A stretch of 64,000 nucleotides of DNA from Undibacterium sp. KW1 (GTDB lineage Bacteria > Pseudomonadota > Gammaproteobacteria > Burkholderiales > Burkholderiaceae_D), in NCBI RefSeq assembly GCF_009937955.1, contig NZ_AP018439.1, positions 4,836,001 to 4,900,000 on the forward strand. The letters are read 5' to 3'. The stretch's first letter is position 1. The number at the start of each line of letters is the position of its first letter. The translations under genes were made by a program, and so were the position numbers. Below the pieces are notes generated by a model. That model was not told the DNA's origin. It saw nothing but the letters and a program-made list of their open reading frames with translations, and ran no database searches. Shown here piece after piece: positions 1-8,595 of the stretch.

Positions 1-210
1 GGCATGCAACACGCTCACATCGCAAAGGTGCAGCCGGACAAGTGAATTACTTGAGACTACTTGAAATTTGAGGTATCGCATGCGTACGATGACGCTTGCG
101 CTAATCGTACCTACACGGATTGAATATCTACTACAGAATTACAAACGAAAATGCTTCGATACGGTTATAGAAACAAGGTTTTCATGTCATTGCACGCCAC
201 CTTGCCGCCA
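1..210. other. Intergenic DNA with a palindromic repeat copy
   Basis: No gene is visible. Positions about 78-118 hold one copy of the dispersed GTACGAT...ATCGTACCTAC palindromic repeat. The phrase GCTTCGATACGGTTATA (about 152-168) recurs near 1391, so short intergenic repeats are shared within the window. Confidence 0.6.
78..118 (+). repeat. Dispersed palindromic repeat (GTACGAT/ATCGTACC family)
   Basis: Arms GCGTACGAT and ATCGTACCT surround a short loop, and the copy is followed by CTACACGG. Related copies lie near 9607, 9781, 10315, 10492, 36526 and 37111, with degenerate ones near 38600 and 52375. It resembles a REP-like intergenic element. Confidence 0.7.
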
Positions 211-495
211 TTAATTCAAGAAAACCATACGCCCCACAACCAGCATCACCATCGCCAGCAAACCCCAGGCAATAAATTTATTTGATTTTTTGGTCGCAGA
301 CTTTTTATGGTGTTCAATAACGATAGGCCATATCAGTAGATAGTCGATAAAGGACTTATTGTTTCCCTTCTCGCCGCCTTTTAAAACCCGAGAGACGCGA
401 TAAAAAACAAGGGTAAACCCGGGCAGGAGCAAGAATATTCCAACTACGTTATAAGCATAGGGATAGGTAGAAAGCCATGATAAAAAGCTTTGCAT
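211..495 (-). CDS. Small two-segment membrane protein, unknown
   Basis: A 94-residue protein with two hydrophobic stretches, about residues 15-33 and 74-92, separated by a Lys-rich hydrophilic loop (KGGEKGNNK and HHKKSATKKSNK). It is probably an inner-membrane protein with two transmembrane helices. I do not recognise the family, and no strong ribosome binding site precedes the ATG. It sits just downstream of the truncated MFS remnant on the same strand, so it may have been co-transcribed with that gene before the deletion. The amino-acid composition is convincing for a membrane protein, but expression is uncertain. Confidence 0.5.
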   Translation of the reverse strand: MQSFLSWLSTYPYAYNVVGIFLLLPGFTLVFYRVSRVLKGGEKGNNKSFIDYLLIWPIVIEHHKKSATKKSNKFIAWGLLAMVMLVVGRMVFLN

Positions 496-508
496 AAGAT
501 TTTCTAAT

Positions 509-1012
509 TCACTCAGCGCTACGGAATTTCAAGCTTAGCACTAGCGGCACCGCCAGTGCATACACCATCATCACGCTGAGCCAGATCGCCCCTGGCCATT
601 GTGAGCGTACGACAAAATACAGTGTAGAAAACATCAGCGGGCCAATGATGGACGCAAGGCTGACGGCGGATGCCAGCACGCCCTGGAATTGTCCCTGCAT
701 GCCTTCATCGACCATGCGGCTGGCCAGCGACTGCAAGGCTGGTATGCCGACGCCGCCCAGCACAAACACGGGCATGACAGCAAATACCATCCAGCCCTGT
801 TTGGCAAAAACCATGACGACTAGAGCCAGGCAGGTGCCTGCAAACCCGGTCAGTATGGTGCCGCGCTCGCCCAGCAGTTTGACAGCAGGGCCGGGCAAGA
901 AGGCTTGCGCGAGTGCCTGGCACAGGCCATAGGTGCCTAGCGACAGGCCTATCCACAGACCGTTCCAATGAAAGGCATCATTGCCCCACAGTGACCAGCA
1001 GGTGCCATACAC
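509..1012 (-). pseudogene. 3' half of a TetA-like MFS efflux transporter
   Basis: The translation matches the C-terminal half of the TetA/TCR drug-resistance MFS family. Examples are the segment with FHWNG followed by ISL-type helices, LGERG, GGVGIPALQ, SRMVDE and QGQFQG, and the final transmembrane helices. Only about 168 residues of an expected ~400 are present. Continuing upstream in frame gives about 17 residues (to 1063) that do not look like MFS and are antisense to the adjacent tetR fragment. The 5' half and promoter are therefore gone, and this fragment cannot transport on its own. Confidence 0.75.
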
Positions 1013-1220
1013 TTCGCCCGTCAAGCGCAAAGCTGGCGACACCGACGCCATACTGGCGGCCAACCTGCTGCTGGCAACGTGGACGGTGGCACTTATACAG
1101 GCTCACCAGAGTTTCAGGCAAAAGCAGCATACGGCAGAAGCGAAAGCGGTTTTTTTGGCGATAGTGGATAAGGGCAGCGTGGGGATCAAGGCGGCGATGG
1201 CGGAGACGGTTTATGCTTGA
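1011..1220 (+). pseudogene. C-terminal fragment of a TetR-family regulator
   Basis: Reading the plus strand from about 1011 gives a helical segment (AILAANLLLATWTVALIQAHQ, then FLAIVDKGSVGIKAAMAETVYA) that looks like the C-terminal ligand-domain end of TetR/AcrR regulators. These often end in a G-x-x-AA-x-x-GTPY-like tail. The DNA-binding N-terminus is absent. It lies head-to-head against the truncated MFS gene, the usual arrangement of a tetR with its efflux target. A single deletion most simply explains loss of both 5' halves. The family assignment is by eye. Confidence 0.5.
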
Positions 1221-1486
1221 GTGTAACTGCGTGAATGCCGTGAACCTCGTTTTGCTGCGGCATCGAGATGTAGCCTGCCTCCCCATACTACTGAAAGCTA
1301 CTTACTATTGCTGACCACGGCATTTCCGCAGATGGATCCCAGCCTGCGCTGGGATGACCTGAATACGTGTTGCGGTGCTTTAAACTCCAAGGCTTCGATA
1401 CGGTTATAAGAGCCGCACGTTCATTCTAAAGCCGTATCCGGTAGGGTGCGTTGTAACGCACCGCATGGGTGTACGCAATCAAATAT
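1221..1486. other. Intergenic DNA with short inverted repeats
   Basis: No coding signal was seen. It contains short inverted repeats: CCCAGC...GCTGGG near 1338-1352, and GGGTGCGTTGTAACGCACC near 1443-1461, a palindrome of the same style as those at 51287 and 52246. Confidence 0.5.
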
Positions 1487-2362
1487 TTAAAAAGCTAGGG
1501 CCATCCATTGCAGGGCAAGTTCAGATGAAGGTGAAGCCAGGAAAATTTCAGCCTTCCTCGCCCACTCATTTGCATCTTCGTCGCTTTGCGCTTTCAATAG
1601 TGAAATAGCAGCCATCATATCTAGCAAACCGTCTGGATTTTTTCCTGCAAGAATTTGAGAACCCATACTTCCACACATTGCGTACAAAATGGAAAACATA
1701 GTTTTTCTTGTTGGACAATTCTGGTCACTGGCAAAGTCTGCAATGAGTAATAACCGATCAATGATGAGCAGTTGATGTAAGACTCCTTCAAATGGACCAC
1801 CACTATCCGAATATGCCAATTCGCGGATATCTTCATCACTCAATAAAGACATTCTCTTACTGGACAATTCAATTCGCTGTTCTATGAAAAGCTCAACTTC
1901 TTCCCGACGTGATTTCATATAAACCTGAGTCTGGACTTTTACTTCTTCACAGACTAGCTGACACTCCTGATCAAATTGATTGAAAATTCTGGCCTGAACT
2001 TCATCGCATTCTATTTGTTCAATTACATCAGGCAACAAGCCTGGCTCATAGGGATGTTCGCCTTTCGTAACAAGCATGGTGACTTCTGCAAACATGCTGG
2101 AAGCCTGATTCGCCTTGATCAGATCGAGAAAGCGCGTAGCGTCAATCCACCTATTCTCCGAACAAAGTAAATAATGACTTACGCCCTCGGATTCTATCGC
2201 TGTGACTAACTCATGGAGTGCGACAGCCAGTTGGCCAATTTCCTTCATCTTGCGGTAATCAGCATAACCCTGACAGTTGATCAACTGAGTCAATTCAGAG
2301 AGAAACTGTCCTGGCTCATTGACAGAAAAGAGATCAGATTTTAAGCGAACACTCTTTCTCAT
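1487..2362 (-). CDS. Hypothetical protein, possibly DUF4375-like N-terminus
   Basis: A 291-residue soluble, acidic, mainly helical protein with no signal peptide or membrane segment. Residues about 45-100 (HELVTAIESEGVSHYLL, ...W...A..FLDLIKA) resemble the DUF4375/DMP19-like pattern in which a Gly-containing helix precedes a helical repeat. That resemblance is weak. The remainder is unrecognised. It is the last gene of a same-strand group that includes a SUKH-domain protein, so a role in immunity or toxin neutralisation is possible but inferred only from neighbours. Base composition is A+T-richer than the surrounding housekeeping-style genes. Confidence 0.7.
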   Translation of the reverse strand: MRKSVRLKSDLFSVNEPGQFLSELTQLINCQGYADYRKMKEIGQLAVALHELVTAIESEGVSHYLLCSENRWIDATRFLDLIKANQASSMFAEVTMLVTKGEHPYEPGLLPDVIEQIECDEVQARIFNQFDQECQLVCEEVKVQTQVYMKSRREEVELFIEQRIELSSKRMSLLSDEDIRELAYSDSGGPFEGVLHQLLIIDRLLLIADFASDQNCPTRKTMFSILYAMCGSMGSQILAGKNPDGLLDMMAAISLLKAQSDEDANEWARKAEIFLASPSSELALQWMALAF

Positions 2363-2422
2363 CTTAGTCGCTCCAACTTTAAAACATAGATGGCAGTTTC
2401 TCTCATATTTTTTCTGACAGGT

Positions 2423-2629
2423 TCAATAAAACAGATAGGTGTATTTGGAAAGCAGATTCAAGTAAGAAAACCAATAAGCAAAGATCACAACATACGATTC
2501 CATACGTCTTTTCTTTGACAGCAAATGCACGGACAATGCGACACCAATAATTGCACCTGCGATGAAAATAACGCGCAATACATCATCTGAAGAGAGAAAA
2601 CTGCCTACGCTTGCTACCATAAAAGTCAT
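2423..2629 (-). CDS. Small membrane protein, unknown
   Basis: I place the start at the ATG at 2629, giving 68 residues beginning MTFMVASVG. That ATG sits one base after the stop codon of the upstream gene, an arrangement typical of translational coupling. A longer version would run back into the preceding gene. The protein has a hydrophobic helix (about residues 17-35, VIFIAGAIIGVALSVHLL), a KKRR basic turn and a second Tyr/Phe-rich hydrophobic stretch, so two membrane passes are likely. No family is recognised. Confidence 0.6.
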   Translation of the reverse strand: MTFMVASVGSFLSSDDVLRVIFIAGAIIGVALSVHLLSKKRRMESYVVIFAYWFSYLNLLSKYTYLFY

Positions 2630-2630
2630 A

Positions 2631-4235
2631 TTAATTAACATCCTTTGTTGGTACATAAGTAGTATCAATAAAAGGATATTTCTTCAAAGTCTCTTCAACA
2701 AATGTTGATAATTCAGTTCGCCAGGACATGGCAACACCATCGTAATCAATGATCGCATCTTCGCAATCATTGCGTAATTCTGCACGGGCGATGACTATAG
2801 TCTTTGGCCATGCGAGCAAGCGCAACAAATGCGCCCGCAAAACATGATGCGGTAAGACTTTATTGCTTGTGTAGTCTGGCCCGACGGAAAAGATACCCAC
2901 AAGACCAGGGCGAACACGCAGCTCATCGCGAATTGGATGAGGGTTTCCCTTTTCAAGGTCACGGCAAACAGATAGTAGTTTCTCAAAACACTTAACATCT
3001 GCTGCTTGCCCGGAGTCGGAAACCAGTTCGACAAGCTCAGCTTCTGGTCTTTGGTTGTTCATATATTTAAATTCCCAGACATCGTTCAACATGAAGGCCT
3101 GCGGAAAAAATCTTACCTGCGATTTCACGTAATCTATAGGGATTTCGATGTCTTCAGTACAAACATAAAAATCCATAGCCCGCCCCGAAAGCGAGAAAGA
3201 TGGGCCATCGTGGTAGATAGCGTCGCTTTTCCATCCAGCCTTTTTTTGCTCCTGCCGTATGATTTTCTTGGCATCTTTGGAAAAACTGGCAGACCATCGC
3301 GTGACACTGTTTATCCAGCTCCAGTAAATGCCAACATCACAAAAACGCAAACCCTCTGGCGCAAGTACGCGAACTATACTTAAGCGCCCCTCAAGGAGGG
3401 GGGCAACTAAAAACCTGACGCAAGCAGTTTTTTCAAATTGCCTGCCTTTGTCTTCCAGGTCCATTAAAGACACTTTACCTACTTCAAAACTGACATTCTT
3501 ACACTCCAACAATCCCAGCTCTAATTTTTCCACAGAAATTGAATTACTCAATTTAGTCTTACTTTTTTCTCTTGATTTTCCATGCGAAACCAGTCCTGAA
3601 ATTTGCCAACGCCTATTCGAGACTTCATCTGTCCATCCCTTGGTGATATAGGCCAAAGGATCATTCACTACGATACTAAAAAACGTCAGGTAGGATACGG
3701 CAACTTCATCGACATCGCTGGGCAGCAAAGGCCCGCCATGCCTCATTTCATGACCGATAAAAATGACCGGGCATTCTCCATCTGATCGGCGATTATAAGT
3801 ATCGAGGGCAAAGCGATCACCAGAACAAAAGGGAGCCGCGATAGGTATCAGGCCTGCCATCCATGCAAGCTCTTCTGCATCGTTATCGCTGGATTCTGCA
3901 TCGTCACTAAATTCATCTTGCAGGTCAATTTGTTCTTGCGTAATTTCTTCCAGATCGAAAAAAATAAAGCCTGCTTCTGCTTCATCATTGGGTCGGAATA
4001 AATTGGCGCCGTTAAAATTCTTAAACAATTCCTTCATCGAAGGTGGCATCCATGTTGCCAGTCGCCTGGCGGGCAGCTTGGTACCAAACTGATGTACAGC
4101 CTGGTGTATCTGTTCTGTTGCCCCTTCTTCTGAGATACATAGCATGTGTGGGGGATTTTTTAAAATACTCAGAACTGCCTTTACCTCATCCTGCATGTCA
4201 GTGTTTCCTGAAACTGGTTCTATGTGGTTATTCAT
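2631..4235 (-). CDS. SUKH (SMI1/KNR4)-domain protein with long C-terminal extension
   Basis: A 534-residue protein. Residues about 60-195 show SMI1/KNR4 (SUKH) features: MPPSMKELFKNFNGANLF (small domain with NG turn), FIFFDLEEI, LIPIAAPFCSGDRFALDT, then PVIFIGHEMRHGG. Known SUKH domains are mostly immunity proteins that neutralise polymorphic or contact-dependent toxins. Residues about 220-534 form a second, unrecognised region that is Trp- and Arg-rich and includes many beta-like segments. The gene lies downstream of a lipoprotein and is followed after one base by a tiny membrane gene. No toxin is seen next to it, so it may be an orphan immunity gene. The family call is fairly firm; the partner is unknown. 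Confidence 0.75.
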   Translation of the reverse strand: MNNHIEPVSGNTDMQDEVKAVLSILKNPPHMLCISEEGATEQIHQAVHQFGTKLPARRLATWMPPSMKELFKNFNGANLFRPNDEAEAGFIFFDLEEITQEQIDLQDEFSDDAESSDNDAEELAWMAGLIPIAAPFCSGDRFALDTYNRRSDGECPVIFIGHEMRHGGPLLPSDVDEVAVSYLTFFSIVVNDPLAYITKGWTDEVSNRRWQISGLVSHGKSREKSKTKLSNSISVEKLELGLLECKNVSFEVGKVSLMDLEDKGRQFEKTACVRFLVAPLLEGRLSIVRVLAPEGLRFCDVGIYWSWINSVTRWSASFSKDAKKIIRQEQKKAGWKSDAIYHDGPSFSLSGRAMDFYVCTEDIEIPIDYVKSQVRFFPQAFMLNDVWEFKYMNNQRPEAELVELVSDSGQAADVKCFEKLLSVCRDLEKGNPHPIRDELRVRPGLVGIFSVGPDYTSNKVLPHHVLRAHLLRLLAWPKTIVIARAELRNDCEDAIIDYDGVAMSWRTELSTFVEETLKKYPFIDTTYVPTKDVN

Positions 4236-4280
4236 GCGGTTTCAACTTTTCGGCTGATATTCTTCGCTTTGCGAGTTTCA

Positions 4281-5030
4281 TCATTTCCTCCCCTTCTCCA
4301 GCCGCCACTCTTTCTGACAATCCGCATAATTCGCAAACTCATAACTGACGCCGACTTCGCCGCGGTTGATGGCGTGGGCATGGGCGAAGACGATGATGTT
4401 GAGGATGTTGTCGGGCAGTTCGCGTTCGGTTTTGCCGTTGGCCCACAGGTAGCCGTAGCTGACTGAGCCTTCTTTGAGGCCGACCATCCAGAATTGCGGG
4501 CGGCGGTTGTAGATGTCGGTTTTGACTTTGTCTTTTTTGAGGCTGGGTTTGCCGTAATGCTGTTCGAGCGCTTGCGCGATGCGGTCGGCGGCGGCTTTGA
4601 TTTGTTCACCGGTGCCGCTGACGGCGGTGATGGTGCGCGATGCGCCGACCTTGCAGATGCCGCTGATGGGCGCGGTGACGGCGTAGTAGTCGCTGAAATC
4701 AGTTACCGGTATTGGCGGCTGGCCTTCGAACAGGTGTTTGGCTTTGCTGGATTTGACAAAACCAAACTTGCTGGCGAGCTCGGTTTCGCTGATGGCCATG
4801 GCGAGGCCGAAGGGGCCAGGTTCTGTGGATGCAGGCGCTGCATCTGACACTGCTTCTGCGGCAGTGCTGGTTTCTATCGTGGATGCAAGCACGCTGGCGG
4901 GTTGCTCTGCTACAGAGCTGGCGGCAGTGTTGGCATTAGCGTTGGCAGTCTTTTTGCAGGCGACGAGGCTGGCTGTCGTCATCAACAGGGCTATGATGCA
5001 GAGGTGGTGGAGTTTATTTTTATGCTGCAT
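4281..5030 (-). CDS. Putative lipoprotein
   Basis: A 249-residue protein with a lipoprotein signal peptide: a basic N-terminus, hydrophobic core, then lipobox LVAC followed by KK at about residues 22-27. An Ala/Thr/Ser/Glu-rich linker (about 28-75) precedes a globular part that includes ISGICKVGASRTI and GQPPIPVTDFSDYYAVTAPI. The mature protein is probably tethered to the outer membrane facing the periplasm. I do not recognise the globular domain. The gene is 45 bp upstream of the SUKH gene on the same strand and may be in one transcript with it. Confidence 0.8.
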   Translation of the reverse strand: MQHKNKLHHLCIIALLMTTASLVACKKTANANANTAASSVAEQPASVLASTIETSTAAEAVSDAAPASTEPGPFGLAMAISETELASKFGFVKSSKAKHLFEGQPPIPVTDFSDYYAVTAPISGICKVGASRTITAVSGTGEQIKAAADRIAQALEQHYGKPSLKKDKVKTDIYNRRPQFWMVGLKEGSVSYGYLWANGKTERELPDNILNIIVFAHAHAINRGEVGVSYEFANYADCQKEWRLEKGRK

Positions 5031-5315
5031 CAGGCTGGGGTGGATGTATGGATATGGTTTGCCAGGGTCGCTGCAATTTAATGATATTCAGGCATAAATT
5101 GCAATGGGTTTGATTTAATTCCTTCTCACGAAAAAATGGGGACACGGTATAGCGTTTGCGGCTGAAGCCGCTTCTGCGGGATATTTGTGATATGCACTGT
5201 ATGGCACATCAAAATTCACGGCGTAAATACGATGGATTCCTGTATGCGCAGGAATGACGATTTTGAGGGTATGCAAATTAACGGGCGACGCGGTTTGCAT
5301 GGCCCGACTCCCCCC
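5031..5315. other. Intergenic DNA with inverted repeats
   Basis: No gene was supported. GCGGCTGAAGCCGCTTCTGCGG near 5157-5178 belongs to the same style as the GGAGCGGCTTTAGCCGC repeats at 58478 and 58540. ATTCCTGTATGCGCAGGAAT near 5232-5251 is a second perfect-looking short hairpin. Confidence 0.5.
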
Positions 5316-6230
5316 TCACACCCTCTCCAGCGGCAATCTCGTCATCAAAAAATCCAGCAAGACTGCCACGCGTGGAGGTATGGCTTCCTGTTTATAGAAT
5401 ACCGCCCAGACCGGCTGCATCCATGGCAGGCTGATGTCGGCCAACACGGGTTTGAGCCTGCCGTGGGCGCGGTCGGCCATGGTCAGGAAGTCGGACAGGC
5501 AGACGATGCCAGCGCCCTGCACGGCCAGGTGCCGCAGGGTTTCGCCATTGCTGACGCTGACTACAGGGTCTATGGCATAGCCCTCAGCGCCTGTACCATC
5601 TTTGACGCCATCCAACTTGGGCAGCGGCCAGGTATTGAGGCTGGCGGGGGCGGTAAAACCCAGCAGCCTGTGCTGTGCCAGATCAGCCACGGTGTGAGGT
5701 TCACCGTGACGTGCAAGGTAATGCGGTGCGGCGACCGGGCGGATGCGGCTGCTGCCCAGGCGACGTGCGTGCAGGCTGGAATCGGTGAGCTGGCCTATGC
5801 GTATGGCGAGGTCGGCGCGTTCTTCAATGAGATCGACAAAGGTTTCGCCGCTGATCAGTTCAAGCTTGATAAGAGGATAGGCATCGAGAAAATCGGCCAC
5901 CAGCGGGGCCAGCAGATGATCCAGCGTGGGGGTGGCGGCATTGACCCGCACCAGGCCGGATGGTTGCGACAGGCATGCAGTCAGTTGTTCTTCAGTGTCA
6001 TCAATATCACAGAGTATCTTCTTGGCCCTTTGCAAGAGCCAGTGGCCTTCTTCTGTTATCTCAAGCTTGCGGGTGGTGCGCGTCATCAGGGTCATGCCGA
6101 GCTGTGCTTCAAGGCGGGAGATGCTGCGGCTGATGCCGGATGGCGTTTGCCCCAGGCGCTCGGCTGCGGCTGAAAATGAGCCAGTATCGGCCACTGCGAC
6201 CAGGGCTTTCATGGTTTCCAGGCTTAGCAT
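5316..6230 (-). CDS. LysR-family transcriptional regulator
   Basis: A 304-residue protein of normal LysR length. Residues 1-60 form the winged helix-turn-helix (MKALVAVADTGSFSAAAERLGQTPSGISRSISRLEAQLG, then RTTRKLEITEEG). Residues about 90-295 form the periplasmic-binding-protein-like effector domain. It is transcribed away from the MFS transporter starting at 6336, the classic layout for a LysR regulator controlling its divergent neighbour and itself. The intergenic region has two perfect short palindromes that could be its binding sites. The inducer is unknown. Confidence 0.93.
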   Translation of the reverse strand: MLSLETMKALVAVADTGSFSAAAERLGQTPSGISRSISRLEAQLGMTLMTRTTRKLEITEEGHWLLQRAKKILCDIDDTEEQLTACLSQPSGLVRVNAATPTLDHLLAPLVADFLDAYPLIKLELISGETFVDLIEERADLAIRIGQLTDSSLHARRLGSSRIRPVAAPHYLARHGEPHTVADLAQHRLLGFTAPASLNTWPLPKLDGVKDGTGAEGYAIDPVVSVSNGETLRHLAVQGAGIVCLSDFLTMADRAHGRLKPVLADISLPWMQPVWAVFYKQEAIPPRVAVLLDFLMTRLPLERV

Positions 6231-6233
6231 TGT

Positions 6234-6269
6234 TGACTCCGAGTCATAAGTAAAGTGTAGCTTAAGCTA
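6234..6269. promoter_or_regulatory. Paired palindromes in the LysR/MFS divergent promoter
   Basis: TGACTC-C-GAGTCA at 6234-6246 and TAGCTTAAGCTA at 6258-6269 are perfect inverted repeats between the divergent starts. They are candidate LysR operator half-sites. The assignment is inferred from position only. Confidence 0.45.
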
Positions 6270-6335
6270 TTTTTCTTTGTCTTGCATGGGTTCAGACTGC
6301 AGCCTGTTATTCATTTCCCCATGCATGGAGTCCAT

Positions 6336-7541
6336 ATGCCACTTGCTTTGTGGGCGCTGACACTCAGCGCCTTTGCCATCGGTACGACAGAATTTGTGAT
6401 TGTCGGCCTTATCCCCACCATCGCCAGCAGCCTGGCGGTATCTGTTCCTTCTGCCGGTTTGCTGGTCAGCCTGTATGCGCTGGGCGTGGCAGTCGGCGCG
6501 CCGGTGTTGACAGCACTGACTGGCCGGGTGCCGCGCAAGCAGTTATTGCTGGGCCTGATGGCCTTGTTCACGATTGGTAACCTGGTGGCCTGGATGGCAC
6601 CCAACTATGCCTCGCTGATGGCGGCACGGGTCTTGACTGGCCTGGCGCATGGGGTGTTTTTTTCGATAGGTTCAACGATAGCCACTGGCCTGGTCGCCAA
6701 GGACAAGGCAGCCAGTGCAATTGCGCTGATGTTCAGCGGCCTGACGGTGGCGCTGGTGACGGGTGTGCCACTGGGTACCTTCATCGGCCAGCATCTGGGC
6801 TGGCAGGCGACGTTTCTGGCAGTGTCGGCGCTGGGTGTGGTTGCCTTTATTGGTTGTGCGATCCTGATCCCTTCAACCATCGCCAGCAGCAAGCCTGCCT
6901 CTTTATTAACACAAATGGCGGTGCTCAAAAAACCGCGCCTGTTACTGGTATATGCGATGACGGCGCTGGGTTATGGCGGCAGCTTTATCGCCTTCACTTA
7001 CCTCGCACCGATACTGCAAGACATCAGCGGCTTTAGCGCCAATGCGGTGGGCCTGGTGATGCTGGTGTATGGTGTCTCGGTGACGTTTGGCAATATCTGG
7101 GGTGGCAAACTGGCCGATAAAAAAGGCCCCGTGGCTGCATTGCAAATCGTGTTCGCCTTGCTTGCCCTGGTCTTGCTGGTGCTGACTTTTACTGCACACA
7201 ATAAATGGCTGGCCTTGCTGACGGTATTGGCCTGGGGCGCGGTGGCCTTTGGTAATGTGCCGGGTTTGCAGGTGTATGTAGTGCAACGTGCTGAACATGA
7301 TGCACCACAGGCTATCGACGTTGCATCTGGCTTGAATATCGCTGCCTTCAATGTCGGCATCGCCTTTGGTGCCTGGGCGGGTGGCTTGATCGTCAGCCAC
7401 ATCGGCCTCATGCATACGCCATGGATAGGTGCCCTGGTCGTGGTAGGTGCCTGGGCTTTGACGACGCTGGCAGGCAGGCTGGACAAGGCGGATGGTTTGC
7501 CTGACAAAGCCGTGCGACTGGCTGCGGTCAGCATGCATTGA
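6336..7541 (+). CDS. MFS transporter, DHA1 (AraJ/YdhP-like) family
   Basis: I use the ATG at 6336, which has GGAG seven bases upstream. The protein has 401 residues. It begins MPLALWALTLSAFAIGTTEFVIVGLIP, a hallmark of the DHA1 arabinose/chloramphenicol-type efflux group (AraJ, YdhP). It has about twelve hydrophobic helices, and the second helix is followed by GRVPRK, the degenerate loop 2-3 motif of MFS. The expected role is proton-coupled efflux of sugars or drugs across the inner membrane. It is divergent from the LysR gene at 6230, which probably controls it, and a strong stem-loop terminator follows at 7562. Confidence 0.92.
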   Translation: MPLALWALTLSAFAIGTTEFVIVGLIPTIASSLAVSVPSAGLLVSLYALGVAVGAPVLTALTGRVPRKQLLLGLMALFTIGNLVAWMAPNYASLMAARVLTGLAHGVFFSIGSTIATGLVAKDKAASAIALMFSGLTVALVTGVPLGTFIGQHLGWQATFLAVSALGVVAFIGCAILIPSTIASSKPASLLTQMAVLKKPRLLLVYAMTALGYGGSFIAFTYLAPILQDISGFSANAVGLVMLVYGVSVTFGNIWGGKLADKKGPVAALQIVFALLALVLLVLTFTAHNKWLALLTVLAWGAVAFGNVPGLQVYVVQRAEHDAPQAIDVASGLNIAAFNVGIAFGAWAGGLIVSHIGLMHTPWIGALVVVGAWALTTLAGRLDKADGLPDKAVRLAAVSMH

Positions 7542-7557
7542 TAGCTATCCAGGCTTA

Positions 7558-7599
7558 AAAAAAGGGACAGGCTTTACGACCTGTTCCCTCTTTTTTTTG
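7558..7599. terminator. Bidirectional Rho-independent terminator
   Basis: AGGGACAGG and CCTGTTCCCT form a stem with a short loop, preceded by an A-run and followed by eight T residues. It sits between the convergent MFS gene and the DUF4124 gene and can serve both strands. Confidence 0.9.
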
Positions 7600-7621
7600 C
7601 ATAAATAGCTGCACAAGGCGT

Positions 7622-8233
7622 CTATCTTCTTCTGTTATAAGAACTGCTGCTTTTTTCAGGATCAGGCAAACCCATTAATTTGACCTCGATATTCTTGGCG
7701 TCTTGTGGTGGCACTTTGTCGCTGAAGTTTTGCTTCAGATAGGACCACATATCTTTTTCCAGCACTTCACATTGCAAGACAGCGCGACTTTTGCGGGTAT
7801 TCCTGTGGCTATATTCGAGATCATCGACTTCTTGCGATGACTCTCTGTATTCTCTACGCTCCCTGTAAGTTCTATAGCTGGTGCTGACGTTGTCGTTGGC
7901 GCGGTCTTTGATGAACTGGTTTCTCGGTATGGTGCAGTTTTCCTTGAAGTTGGTCATCAGGGTGCGGTCTACGCTGACATCGCATTGACTGTACCTGTGC
8001 TCCAGCACCCAGCAGCTTTTGCCGGTATCGCGGTCTTTTTGCATGGCCGTGATCTTGCGCAGTGTGGCGTCGTTTTTGACTTCGGTCGCGTTGCTGCCTA
8101 TCTTGGCATTGCAGGGTTGGTCGGTAAATATCGTTTCACCGGAAGGCGTCACACATTTGCGCACCTCGGCCTGCGACAGGCTGGGCCAGGCAAAAACCAG
8201 GAAAGACAGACAAGCCAGAAATGTTTTTTTCAT
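7622..8233 (-). CDS. Exported DUF4124-like protein
   Basis: A 203-residue protein with a cleavable signal peptide (MKKTFLACLSFLVFAWPSLSQA, cleavage about residue 22). It is followed by VRKCVTPSGETIFTDQPC, the pattern of DUF4124, a small Cys-containing periplasmic domain common in betaproteobacteria. The rest is Arg/Tyr/Glu-rich (YRTYRERREYRESSQE) with several further cysteines (CWVLEHRYSQC, NCTIP, LQCE), so disulfides are likely. The function of DUF4124 proteins is not established. It is convergent with the MFS gene. Confidence 0.8.
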   Translation of the reverse strand: MKKTFLACLSFLVFAWPSLSQAEVRKCVTPSGETIFTDQPCNAKIGSNATEVKNDATLRKITAMQKDRDTGKSCWVLEHRYSQCDVSVDRTLMTNFKENCTIPRNQFIKDRANDNVSTSYRTYRERREYRESSQEVDDLEYSHRNTRKSRAVLQCEVLEKDMWSYLKQNFSDKVPPQDAKNIEVKLMGLPDPEKSSSSYNRRR

Positions 8234-8595
8234 AATATAAAGTGACGATGAGCAGATTTTATTGCCTTTTAATAGTTAAAATAGCAATGCGCGCGCGTAA
8301 AAAGCAATTGCAGATTATAGCCCAGGCTACAATTAGTTACATTTGAAATTGTGATGGTATTTGCTTATCTATTTTGTCAAGTCAGCACTACCAAGCGGAG
8401 CAACAAGCTGATATTCAGTAAAAATCGAGCCACGCTATCCATTCGGGCAGGCATAAATCCAGCACGTTGACTGCCTGTTTTTTCTTTGTTAGCACCGCCC
8501 CATATCACTGGAAACAGTGACGTAAGCGTTTACGTTAGCCAACGCGCAAACAAATTTGTCCTGCATTTGCAAGCAGATTTGTCGCGCCATTGATA
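8234..8595. other. Intergenic DNA, no feature recognised
   Basis: About 360 bp between the DUF4124 gene and the truncated MFS gene, carrying scattered A+T-rich stretches. I see no gene, RNA or clear repeat, only the presumed promoters of the two flanking genes. Confidence 0.5.

Noticed and set aside
645..932. Plus-strand open frame over the MFS remnant
   Set aside because: It is antisense to a clear MFS coding pattern and has no recognisable protein features.
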